Assembly (NCBI GenBank): GCA_914767715.1
Contig: OU612067.1
Coordinates: forward strand, 15,505,001-15,569,000
Origin: Membranipora membranacea
Lineage: Eukaryota; Bryozoa; Gymnolaemata; Cheilostomatida; Membraniporidae
Reading direction: 5' to 3'
DNA length: 64,000 nt
Shown here piece after piece: positions 36,601-46,787 of this stretch. Position 1 is the stretch's first letter. The number at the start of each line of letters is the position of its first letter. Under the pieces are notes generated by a model that did not search any database, was not told where the DNA came from, and saw only the letters and a program-made list of their open reading frames with translations. The position numbers and the translations under genes are program-made.

Positions 36601-39600
36601 CCTACACCCATACTCTAGGTCTAGGACACAAAGTGGCACTAGGCAGTGTTTGCCATTTAGCTATTCCTAAATATGAAAATATAGTGTTGATAACAATTCC
36701 TCAGCGCCCTCAGGTCCTCGGCAGCTAGAAACCATGAGATAAATCTTGTTTCGAGCTCATCTTTTAATACAAATCTCCTCAACACAGCAATCGTCTCATG
36801 ATTTCTGCTTGTTCAGCTTTATGCTCTGTGTTGCACCTTATTATATTATGTGTGACTATAAACCTGCTAACTGTATTACTATTTATCTCAGGACGTATAA
36901 CTCATATATCCGTGTTTTTATATCTCAGGTCGTAAAGCTGGAAAAGGCTGCTTTGTTTACACCCCAGGAAGTAAGGAGAGAGCTGAGAACGAAGACGCCA
37001 TCAAAATATTCAAAAACTACAGCGTCGAACCAAGAGCTGAGTAAGTGATTTAAAATCTAGGCGTAAATGTTAGCTGTAGTTTAATTTAGCTAGTTTAGGG
37101 TGGCTCAATATTAGCTAGACCTAAATTTTGGCGAGAGTTTATAAGAAGTAAATTTTAGCTAGCAATAAATTGAACTATTACATTAATGTGCGAAATGACA
37201 ACTTTTCCTCCTATGAATACTTTTACTCCTTTCGATTAATTCTTATCTGTCGAGTTTCCTGCTGATGTAATCTTATGATTTTCACAACATGACACAAATA
37301 CTGGGCTGTCAGATTACTACAGCAGACATAGGACTGGTGTGTTAATCATAGGGTTATGAATATGAATCATAATTTGCTGTTGGATAAATCAAAATCTCTG
37401 TTGGGTGACCCGGAAGTTTGTTGAGCTTGATGGGAGTTTCCTTGTTATCGAGGAACTTTGCAAACTGGCCACAAACCACCAACACCCACCCCCCCCCCCC
37501 CCAGTGGTCTGATATCTTTGAAAGGAGCAACCTCAGCGTATCACTTTTAACACCCACATCTTCACGTGTTGAATTTTTGAAAACCGATTAGACCAGTCAT
37601 TCCTTCAAAGCATGTGATATGATAAAACTTGGAGTACAAGTTAAATATTTCAGTGCATTTTTACATATTTGTCAGACAATACATATTGTTGAGTATGTCT
37701 GGTGCTGTCAACTTGAAGCGAGGGAGTTGACGAGTAATATGAAGCTTCAAGCATCATATTCTACTAAGTTTTCATTTCAGAAGCTCAGAAAATATATATA
37801 GTTGTGTGTTGGGCAAATGAACTCCCTCTCCTCCAAGAGAGGAGAGTTCTGGAGAGGGAGTTCAGCGGTTGGCCCATGCACACTCAAAACTCAAATTTAT
37901 TCAGAAAATGTTTGCAGCCAATATAATCATCATTCTAAATCAGAGCAATGGCATCATATTGGCTTGCCCTGATCACAAGGGATTTCAGGTTTAAAATTGC
38001 ATTGTGGGAATGCTGTGGACATGAGAGTAAACTATAAAACAACAAACATCATAACTACACTATTTCTTGTTGACAGGAACACACCCGATCATGTAGCTAT
38101 GAGACTAGTATCCAGGTTTACTAACGAGGCCATCATGTGCTTACAGGAGGAAATCATAGCTAACGCTGTAAGTATATGTCAATGTGAGCAAGTTGGAGAA
38201 GTTGAGTCAGTGAGTGGGCGATACCTGCTAGGCTCTCGCTTTCAAATCGGTCAGACATTGATGGAACTATATACATTGCGATTTGGGAACGGATTTGTTT
38301 AAGTGTTAACTTGCATTAGTAAAAAGCATCGCTCTTTCTAATTGATAAACCCCCATAGCTATGGTTTTGAACAGTGGTTTGGTTATACCTGTAGGTTGCA
38401 AATTGTTCGCTTTTGCCACTTGCTTCTCCTTTTCATACCCAAGGGATAAGATAGGATAAGCTACGTGCCCTTCACACTGCTATGGTGCCTTTATGACTTT
38501 GCCATAGATGGCTCTACCTTATGTGATTTATCTGACAGTATGTGATCTTATTAGTGTTTCTGTAAAAACGCAATCTTGGTACATTGAAAGCTCATTGATT
38601 TAAGAAATATTCCAAATGCACAAGAAATGTCTGTAATGTTGGTTTCGAAAACATGAAGCAAAACATAGGGAAATCTATCCGATAGCTATGCATGTCTACA
38701 GGCAGTCAGCACGTGTCAGAATTAGGCGGATGAGTTTTCATAATTTTCAATTTTATTGTAATTAGGATAACCAGTGTATCATGGGTGAAAAAAAGCGCAT
38801 TATTAGTCAATTCATTGCTACAAAAACAAACTCACAGGCGCAATCACTATACAACATGCTGTTGGTGATGTTCTATTATGGACAGCACCAAAACCTCTGA
38901 GAACAAGAGGCGTGAGGTGTGCAGGGGAAACCTGGGTTAGTGCTGACTGTGGTACCAGGTGGGCAGCGACAGCATTTATATCCATCATCTGTTACATAGT
39001 ATCCGCAGCCATATACATTCCAGGGTTCCCAAGCTTCCGTGTGGGCAGTCGTCATACCATGGTAGCTCATCAGAGATTGCAGCTGTAAAGAGAGAATAAA
39101 GTCTGAATTGACCATAATATTGTAAGCTTCCTCCAATATATGTGGATCTTGCAAGTGAATTTCAGCATTTAAACTACAAACTCTCTGGTTCGTTTAGGGT
39201 AGGCGTAGCAGTAAATATAACATCATGCTTCTAATTGGTTTAATTTCAGAAAATGAAAACAAAAACAATAATGATCACATATGAAAAACAACACATAAAT
39301 GTACCTTGCCCTGTAGCTTGCCCTGCTATGTTGTCTATGACTCCGACAGATAAAATCATGAGACAAGTGATGGCCACCTTCATGTTTGTTACGCTGCAAA
39401 ATGAGAAAAAAAGTAAAAAAATGTAGGGTGGATTTAACCAGGCAAGTTGATTCATATAGCAATTATTTATACTCACAAAGTTTCAGTCAATTGGATTTTG
39501 AAAAAACTTTTTTATCTGTAAACATCTCTGTAGATTGAGTAATAATGAACAAACAAACATAGCGAAATAAATTATGAATCTAAAATGTTAAATTTGTTGA

Positions 39601-42151
39601 TGTTCTATATCTATATAATTAATATTATGAATTAATTTTCAAATATTTAGTAATTAACATCGATAAGTTAAGAACAATTATGTTAAGTTTGTGTAGATAT
39701 ATATCTTAAATTCTTAACCTCCTGTGAACGGATGGCGGAGAGGTATTCACAAGCTTTTCTTCCGAAGCGTGTGTTATATTGTGATTTTACCCAGTCTTTT
39801 TATATGACCTCGATCTGCCTGCCGACGCATCAAATGTAACTCAATTTTCATAATTTTTTGTTAATTTGTTATTTCCTCATATCAACGGCTTATTAATATC
39901 CAATGTTTGTATTATGGGATTATCTCATCCATGACATCTCAGAATGGTTCTGAGCTTTGACAGGAAAAATATCTTGTCCAATCAGCGGCACCCTTGTCAC
40001 CCATTGGGTAGTTTTGGTTGTAGATGGTTCAATGCCATGCCAGGTTGTGACATGCTTGGATCGGATTATGCCACTGTTTAGTCAAGTTCATTGCCGTTGC
40101 CATACAGTGTATTATCTTAAGGTGGCAAAATTGTTAGCGTGGTCACTCAGCGACGAGGTATAATTATCTGATGATTTTCTTTTGCCAATTCTCATATCAA
40201 AATTGCCTTTTCCTCTCAACACCATTGATGCCTCATGAATACTTCGTACTGTAATACTTTGATTTGTTATTATTACAGGCTGATGGTGATATAGGTGCAG
40301 TGTTCGGACTTGGATTCCCTCCATTTCTTGGTGGTAAGTGAAAATAAATATTTATAAGCATATCAAAGTGTAATACATATTAATCAGTATACCATCATGC
40401 AATTCTATAAAAATCCTAGGGTTTGAACTGACCTCCCTGGGAATTTCCAGCCTGTTGCATTGTGGGAATGATCGTTATTTTCTCCATTGAAAAGTGTATG
40501 GGACCAGTGTGAATTCAATAGCTGCATGAATGCAAATTAAATGGATTGCTGAGTTGGTAGGCCGGTACGTAATCGTAATCGTTTATTCTACATTCTGTTA
40601 TCATGGCGATGATAAAAATTGAATGTTTGCAAAAAAATAAGAGTTTTGATGAGACTAAAAATATCACTCTACATACAGAAATCTGTTGTTATAAAATGAC
40701 ATGAAAAATTGAAAAAAGCTGTTTTGCTGCTTCGTTGTGCGACATCTCTTAGGCAAATATGGATATGATGCGCGAGAGGATGTTCGTTGGCTAGTGTTTA
40801 AAACAATTCGATAGTGATGTGGATAGGTTGCATTGTGTAAATTCTCACTAAAATGGGCTGAGGCTAGATGAAACAAAAAGTCATTGAGTAGTGGGATATC
40901 TAGTGATTCAAGCCTTTCTTCGTAGTTAAACTCAGGTAAAATTATTCTAGTTGCATATCTTTGTATGCTTTCAAGGCGCTGCTTATTAAAATCAGATAAA
41001 ACAGTATACCTGGCAGGGGCAGCATAACAAGTTAATGAACGTACATTGCTAGTGTAAAAAAGCTTCAACCCCTCTGCACTTAGACCCAAGGTTTTCAATT
41101 TACGCATTAGAAAAAGCCTGGAGTTACAACTAGACACAATGTTTGATATATGCTCGTTAAAACTTAACTTATTGTCTATTGTCACACCTAAAAATTTAAT
41201 GGAGGACATGGGTTTTATTACAGAGCCATCAAAATGTATATCTTCTGTAAACTTGGACCTCTGGCATAGTGACATATTCATAACAGCAGTTTTGGTAGTG
41301 TTTAACAACATGCTGTTATCAGCGGACCACATCTGGGTGGCTCGTAGAGCAGGGACGATGTCATTTTGGCTAGCCTGATTGTTCATAGCACAGAAAAATT
41401 ATGTGTCGTCTGCATACTTAATATGCGAGTAGCCATTGGCAGCCAAGTCATTGCAGTATATAAGCCACAGTATAGGCCCCAGCTTGGTACCCTGTGGTGT
41501 GCCTACTTTGCAGCCGATGTTGCTGGAATACATGCCATTGTACTTTACACACTGCTGCCTGTTATCAAGGAAGCTTTGGACAAGCTGGATGAGATTTAGG
41601 TTGAAGCCGTAACTCTTCATCTTACCAACCTCTACAGGCATACAAAGTCCTACGATATTTGCCACAATGTAGTACGACAGCACAAGACTGAGAATGATGT
41701 CAGCAAAATTCATAGGCCAATCATAAAAATTATAGAAAAATATGGAGCTTTATGTCGGGTCTGCTAAATACGGAGACTAAGCAACAGCAATTTCCAAAAC
41801 TGCAGTTGAATTTACATAAAATCCTTTACAAGGAGAAAAGATCGGACAACAGTTAGTTGATCCAATAAGATTGGCACTGCTAGTCTTCTAGTTTTGTTCA
41901 GACATTCCTTTGATGAACTAATAAAGCAGGGTTTGGCACATATAGACATCAGTGTTGTAGATCTGACGATAATGTTCAATTTTAATTTGTGTACTCTTTT
42001 TATTGCAGGTCCCTTCAGATTCGTAGATCATTATGGTGCTGATAAACTAGTAGATCTAATGCACAGGAACCGAGATTTATACGGCGAACAATTCCAGCCT
42101 TGCCAGATGTTGCTAGATATGGCCAAATCCGGCGGAAAGTTCCACAAATAA
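27627..42151 (+). CDS. HADHA: Mitochondrial trifunctional enzyme subunit alpha (enoyl-CoA hydratase / 3-hydroxyacyl-CoA dehydrogenase)
   Basis: Seventeen coding exons: 27,627-27,681; 28,369-28,478; 28,951-29,084; 29,646-29,784; 30,200-30,422; 31,158-31,285; 31,770-31,889; 32,225-32,391; 32,803-32,973; 33,413-33,551; 34,066-34,230; 35,521-35,652; 36,193-36,388; 36,929-37,040; 38,077-38,167; 40,279-40,333; 42,009-42,151. All phases join, giving 759 residues, close to the human length. It performs hydration and NAD-dependent dehydrogenation of long-chain acyl-CoAs in mitochondrial beta-oxidation, with HADHB. The N-terminus is basic and hydroxylated, like a presequence. The hydratase half shows [19 protein letters not shown] and [19 protein letters not shown], with both catalytic glutamates. 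The dehydrogenase half shows the NAD-fold [21 protein letters not shown] and the catalytic histidine in [11 protein letters not shown]. It ends GGKFHK. Donor GTCGGT of exon 6 and GTTCGT of exon 11 are weak. A polyadenylation signal is at 42,646. Confidence 0.98.
30768..30960. mobile_element. 193-bp TTAA-bounded inverted-repeat element in HADHA intron 5
   Basis: Both ends read TTTAAA, with arms AGACTACCCAAAGACCAATG and, inverted, CATTGGTCTTTTGGTAATCT-like sequence continuing inward through GTTATAGTC / GACTATAAC. The arms are about 70 bases with mismatches. The TTAA at each end is the target duplication expected of piggyBac-type transposition, but the terminal bases are not typical, so the class is tentative. 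Confidence 0.55.
31590..31728 (-). repeat. tRNA-derived SINE-like repeat in HADHA intron 6
   Basis: On the minus strand a TAGACTTCAATG A-box-like and a GGGTTAAAATCC B-box-like sequence are properly ordered. Upstream it carries TTTCCATATGTCGAC (31,705-31,726), shared with the copy at 47.7-47.9 kb, and downstream CATGGAAAT. No poly-A tail is visible. Confidence 0.5.
34334..34382. repeat. Short hairpin with perfect 17-base arms in HADHA intron 11
   Basis: CAGGTGCCTTTAAAATC and its exact reverse complement flank a 15-base loop. The CAGG terminus is hAT-like, but no flanking duplication is visible. Confidence 0.7.
37818..37864. repeat. Hairpin with 14-base perfect arms in HADHA intron 14
   Basis: TGAACTCCCTCTCC at 37,818-37,831 pairs with GGAGAGGGAGTTCA at 37,851-37,864. 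It is flanked by short partly complementary sequence, so this is probably a degraded foldback element. Confidence 0.65.
38876..39804 (-). pseudogene. Secreted Cys-rich protein paralogue nested antisense in HADHA intron 15, frame broken
   Basis: A coding exon at 39,305-39,383 encodes [15 protein letters not shown] and continues to a signal-peptide-like end ATGQ, then a GTACAT donor in phase 1. The ATG sits 10 bases after a 3' splice site (tttgcag). The second exon starts at 39,082 after tctctctttacag and ends at a TAA by 38,876. In the phase set by exon 1 it reads [11 protein letters not shown] and then hits a stop. The Cys-rich frame that follows ([23 protein letters not shown]) is one base out, with the break near 39,031-39,045. 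Spacings of all nine cysteines match the intact gene at 44.8 kb. A TATA-like TATAAAAAG lies at about 39,804-39,796. I call it a pseudogene because of the break; an assembly error is an equal alternative. Product unknown. Confidence 0.65.
40570..41740 (-). mobile_element. 5'-truncated non-LTR retrotransposon in HADHA intron 16, antisense
   Basis: The frame from about 41,713 to 40,664 encodes the second half of a reverse transcriptase: [19 protein letters not shown], then the catalytic [18 protein letters not shown] and a C-terminal domain through the stop at 40,664. A single TAA immediately after YADDT (near 41,397) interrupts an otherwise open frame. Upstream fingers and the endonuclease are missing. 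A short ATTACG-repeat tail appears at about 40,567-40,580. It is CR1/L2/Jockey-like, dead, and opposite to HADHA transcription. Confidence 0.9.
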
Positions 42152-42463
42152 CTTTTTCCTCTATTTTCCATATTGTTTGCTGGATCGACAATAATTAATT
42201 TTAAAATTGTCTTTGAATGCCGGAATGAGGACCAGTTCTATACAGGGATGAGCTCTAAATCATATCTACTGTCTTTTTAAGTTGCAGTTATTCAGCGCTA
42301 CGCACAGGATTTCTGCTCTAAGAAAAGCAGTGGTATGACTTGTCCGTTTGGTTTGTGTGTAGGTACGTCATTAGAAATGCTGATTTTTTTCTGAGAACCT
42401 TCTGAGCCTGTTAACTGAAAGCGCGCACAATAGGATGTCCTATACTCACGCTGGTAATCAGCT

Positions 42464-42498
42464 GGTGGGACCAAGGAGTCTCTAACTCCTTGGTGGGA
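42464..42498. repeat. Palindrome embedded in direct GGTGGGAC repeats
   Basis: CCAAGGAGT and ACTCCTTGG form the hairpin, with GGTGGGA on both sides in the same orientation. The same architecture, with different arms, is at 7,184-7,229. Confidence 0.6.
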
Positions 42499-42850
42499 CA
42501 TAGGCTTCCATTCGCCAAAACAAAATATTATAGTATGTTAAATTTCTCGCTCTCTCTATCATTTCCAAAGTTATTATACACATCTCTGAGAATCTAGTTT
42601 TTTTCTCCGTAATATTTGTATTGAATGAAACAAGATATTATACAAAATAAAATCGTCATGCAAGTTTCTGCAGATTTATTCGTAGTACTTTGTTAACAGC
42701 AAACTATTGTAGTAGGTGCTAAATTAAATATAATAGCAACTATTAATAGTTTTCTTTGCCTAACTGACAGACCCATGAAGTAATCAAGTATAAGAAAAAT
42801 CAAATTTGGCTGTAACGTTGTTTGCTACATTCAAGCAAATAATTGTATGA

Positions 42851-42925
42851 CTTAGTCTGAGCCCCCCAGACTCATGCTCCCCAACGGCCCTCCATCCGAC
42901 GCCAACCCCCACCCCCCAGAATGAC
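42851..42925 (+). repeat. Dispersed C-rich repeat, family B, copy 3
   Basis: It begins cttagtctgagccccccaga and continues through a C-rich stretch containing GGCCCTCCATCCGAC. That stretch is matched in reverse by GTCGGACAGGGG-like sequence in the 18.0-kb copy. Confidence 0.6.
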
Positions 42926-43462
42926 CCAAAGCAATGAGTAGAAACTAGAAGTTACCAATCGATGATCAAATCAAGCAATCATAACTCTCTGGTTACATGT
43001 TGAATGTCACAAACTAGGTATAATGATTAACCTACATCCTGATCCTTTGATTTGTCTGCCTACTGTAAGCAGTGAGCCCCAGTAACTGATACATGACCTA
43101 CATATCTACATCAGCAAGCCATCGCCAAACCATGCCTGCTCATCTTTTATAGTAGTTGTAGTAGAATTTGGGCAAATCGGAAACATCTTCAACATGCGTG
43201 TCTTCCAGACTCTGTCAGACTTGCTGTTAGCTGAATACCATTATCAATAGCAGCCGAATAGCATCAGACATAATATTATACCTTTGCATCGAATATTGTC
43301 CCCACAAATTTAATGATGACCAGGCCTGCTATCTAGATTGGGGAATCAACTTGGAGCTGTGGGACATTGGTAACCACATCAAAATTATTGATTTTCTTCC
43401 CAGCACCCGCGTTGCCTTCTCGTTGTTGAGGTTTATTTTTACACTATGGTCAGCTCACTTGG

Positions 43463-43652
43463 TCTATAGTCTATGTTTCTATGGTCTATTTTTATATGGT
43501 CTATTTTTGTATGGTCTATGCCTATGGTCTATGGTCTATGGTCTATGGTCTATGGTCTATGGTCTATGGTCTATGGTCTATGGTCTATGGTCTGTGGTCT
43601 GTGGTCTATGGTCTATGGTCTATGGTCTACGGTCTATGGTCTTGGTCTATGG
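43463..43652. repeat. Heptamer satellite (TATGGTC)n
   Basis: About twenty near-perfect copies of the 7-mer TATGGTC run from roughly 43,515 to 43,650, preceded by diverged units. Because 7 is not a multiple of 3, all three plus frames stay open with a repeating Tyr-Gly-Leu-Trp-Ser-Met-Val peptide. That is a by-product, not evidence of a gene. Confidence 0.9.
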
Positions 43653-44560
43653 TCAGTCTACTTGTAGTTGTATTTCATAGCTAAGCTGATTGTTGTTACA
43701 ATCAGAAAGTACAGTTCAGAGCTTAGGATTTCCAGATTCGTAATCTTTAAATATGGACTTTCTGCAAGGCACTGTTGTCCTTCGCAAGGAGTCAGGCCAG
43801 TCTATCTGACATTTTTATTACTAAGAAACTAAATTTTAAAACAGTTGAAGTTGAAGCAGTATTACATGCTAGGGCATGTAAGACTTTGAGTTCCAGAAAT
43901 TAGCTTTTTTGCGGTTTGACGAGCAATGTTTCCAATATTCCTTCTATGAGCACAAGGTTACAGTACAGTCACCTTGCAGTGTTAACATTTCCGCCTCATG
44001 AAATGGTGGTGCCTGGTAGTCTTAAATTTGGCAGTGACATCAAATTTTGAAACCATTAAAATCCCAGAAGCCAGGTACTTAACTCTATGAGATTGCGGAT
44101 CTATTTAGCAGCTTTCTGAAAGCTGATTGGTTAATTAATGTTGTACCCCTAATGGGTTAATTTTGGCTCTTTACAACATACAAATTCAAGATCAATCAGA
44201 TTAAATATATTAATTTGACTTATATCATCTAATTTTGTATAATTTTTAGCTATTAAACACAATTTATGGCAGGAAGAGAACTCAACTATCCTGTGCACAG
44301 TATGCGCAGTATGTTAGTTTGATCTCAAGAACAAACAAAAAAGGGATACATGTCTTATTAAACCACTGTAAGTAAACTAAATCAAAATTCATTGGATAAT
44401 ATTTTATCCAATGATATTTCAGATACTCTTTCAGGTTCTAGGTATTCTTGCTACACCTTCCTTTATTTATATCCATATCATGCCAAATCGTTTTGGAGAA
44501 TTCCCAAAACCTCAAGATATTCAGGTATGAATGCCAGGTGATGATGATGAACAGAGTCAA

Positions 44561-44567
44561 TATAAAA
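44561..44567 (+). promoter_or_regulatory. TATA box of the Cys-rich secreted protein gene
   Basis: TATAAAA stands about 30 bases before a plausible transcription start and 70 bases before a strong 5' splice site (ctttcag/gtaag at 44,630/44,631) that ends a short untranslated leader exon. Confidence 0.5.
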
Positions 44568-44849
44568 GTGGGAAAGTGCTCATCATTTAATCATTTAGTG
44601 AAAACGTGAGCAGTGAGCAGACTCTTTCAGGTAAGATTCAAGGTTATTTAGGGATTTTTTTCAAAGTATATATTGACATTATTGTGTGTTCCCGGCAACT
44701 TTAATTTTGAGTTTATAACCTTTTTAAACCCTGTTCTTTGAAAGCTGATTGAAATCGTATGTGAGTTCTGAAGATACCCAGCTCATTAGTTTCCACCAAA
44801 TCTTTGACTCCGGACTAAATCAATAATATTCAATATAATTATTTACAGC

Positions 44850-45522
44850 ATGTCGCCATTAAGAGCACCAATAATGTGTCTGCTATTGTGCAGTCTAGGG
44901 CTTACAGTCGAAGGGCAAGGAGGTAAAGTATTAACTTTAGTTTTTCACAATTCAAAATGTAATGGTATAGCCTCAAAAAAAGCTACAACCTTTAGCCCTT
45001 GATCGGTACGGTGTTGTCAATTGCTGATGACCAAAAACCGACAGAGTTTAATCTATGATTGTATAATAATTGAGAGCGTCAGATATTCACTAGCTAGTAC
45101 AGCGCCAGAGAAGTTTGATTCCTCCCTCATTTTATTCATTCTCCCAAACTAGCTTCAGATTTAAGCCCCTACTACCTTATTTAACCTCCTACAACTTCTG
45201 ATATATTCACCTGAATTAGCGCAAAATTTTATAATTGCATTTCATTACTTTAGATGCAGAACCACTTGATCTTTGGTGGTCTGGATGTCCGAAGCCAACC
45301 CTGAGGACATGGGACCCGTTCAGTGTGTACGATGGCTGCACACCCATTGTCTCGGAACCAGGATTCAAATGCTGTCCATGCCCACAAGGTCGACAATACA
45401 GTTTCACATCTGGAGTTAACAGCTTTGCATGCAAGCGTCATCCATCCTGCTTTGTTGAACTATGGTGTTGCATTCCCAAGCTGGTAGGAGAACCACAAGA
45501 ATTTGAATTATCCGGCAAGTAG
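44850..45522 (+). CDS. Small secreted nine-cysteine protein, unrecognised family
   Basis: Coding exons are 44,850-44,922 and 45,254-45,522 (113 residues), joined in phase 1 by a GTAAAG donor and a cattactttag acceptor. An untranslated leader exon ending at 44,630 splices to 44,849. Residues 1-22 form a signal peptide (MSPLRAPIMCLLLCSLGLTV), with predicted cleavage near VEGQG. The mature part has nine cysteines: WWSGC, YDGC, KCCPC, FAC, HPSC and WCC. The pattern from the second cysteine is C-x10-CC-x-C-P-x-G, then C-x4-HxSC-like and C-x4-W-CC. It ends in a basic/acidic 15-residue tail. A polyadenylation AATAAA is at 45,733. The paralogue nested in HADHA has the same exon layout and spacing. 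I do not recognise the fold; a disulfide-rich extracellular peptide (defence, matrix or signalling) is inference only. Confidence 0.78.
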
Positions 45523-45732
45523 ATTGAGTGAAATTTACACAATTCAACAATGGAGTTAACTTCACTGTTACATTTTATTACCAGCATTGTAAATCGAATA
45601 TGTTTTCCATTCAGAATCTTTTAATTTTTGAACAAGTCAGTACTTTGACTGTTCCAATTCACTAACACACCAAGTAAATACTGTAAACCTAAAACACTCA
45701 TGCTTCAAATATAAATTTAAGATAATGTACAA

Positions 45733-45738
45733 AATAAA
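45733..45738 (+). terminator. Polyadenylation signal of the Cys-rich gene
   Basis: AATAAA lies 211 bases after the stop codon at 45,520-45,522, in the only short 3' flank of the gene. Confidence 0.5.
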
Positions 45739-46787
45739 GTTTTATCCAAACAAAGTTGAGCAATGAAGTTTTTATTCCGCTTAGCTTCGATAAGATATGT
45801 AGCTTGCTTGCTCTTCAGGAGCTGTTCATTTGTCACCAAAACTTCCATTGATACCTGGTTATCCTGTCATCGGTTTATTCATAAACTATGTCTTCTAACA
45901 TGTCACATTTGAAACTGTTAACAACTCTTGTGTCTACTCTTATATCAAATTATCCAGAAGAAGATAACTTCATCAAATGACTACCATCATAAATTGGTTT
46001 TAACAAAATTATCTGCAGAAACTATCATGATGATTTTATTTTGTATAACATCTCGATTCATTAAATAGTAAAATTTGAGAAAAAAACAGTATTATTGGAA
46101 TTAAATTAAGGGAGGTTAAAGGACAAGGGATACTCTCACATAACATTAATACAGGATTATGGAGCTGAATCTCTAATTAAATACCTCTGATGTTGACAGA
46201 ATGATAGGTTACTAGGAAAGTGAGACATTGCCAACATGAATTTTTCCCAAACATCTGGTATAAGGTGATTTATAAAACTTTGAGTTGAAAATGGAATGTT
46301 AAAATTGAAGCATATAATAGATGGACACTTAAAAGGCTGAAATTCAAAACAAATGTATCGATAGGTAGTTTCTAATTAGTCTGATCTTAGTCCTGTCTTC
46401 GGGAATTTCCTTCGAAATATTTGAAAGCTGAATATGATCATAGCCCTCAAATATTCCATGAATAAGCACTTTGGGCTTATTTTGGAGTTGGAATGATGAA
46501 ATCTTTATGAAGGCAACGGAGAAGGTAGAAACAAAAGGGCTGATCCAAAATGTTGCACCGACAGGTTCAACTCTCTGATCCATACTGCAATTTATTCATG
46601 CTGGGTGGTAAAACCAAACAACAGTTTTGTGGCTCTATAAACAAGAATCTAGAAAAAGGGTGAGTGGGACTTTGATTGGATTGACCCTTAACTTTTACAC
46701 TGTTTAGGATGAGATAAGCAAAATAATCTTAAAAATTACTCTGATATCTTTTTTTAATATGATAATATTACACTGAGAGGCTTGCAG

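Noticed and set aside
37660-37720. Plus-strand VEYVWCC resembling the end of the Cys-rich family
   Set aside because: Only the W-C-C stub matches; no other cysteines, signal exon or splice sites accompany it.
43351-43684. Three overlapping plus-strand open frames with Gly-Leu-Trp-Ser-Met-Val-Tyr repeats
   Set aside because: They arise from the 7-base satellite, which reads through in every frame.
46344-46583. Minus-strand frame downstream of the CUB gene stop
   Set aside because: It lies in the likely 3' untranslated region, matches no family and does not splice in phase to the CUB gene.
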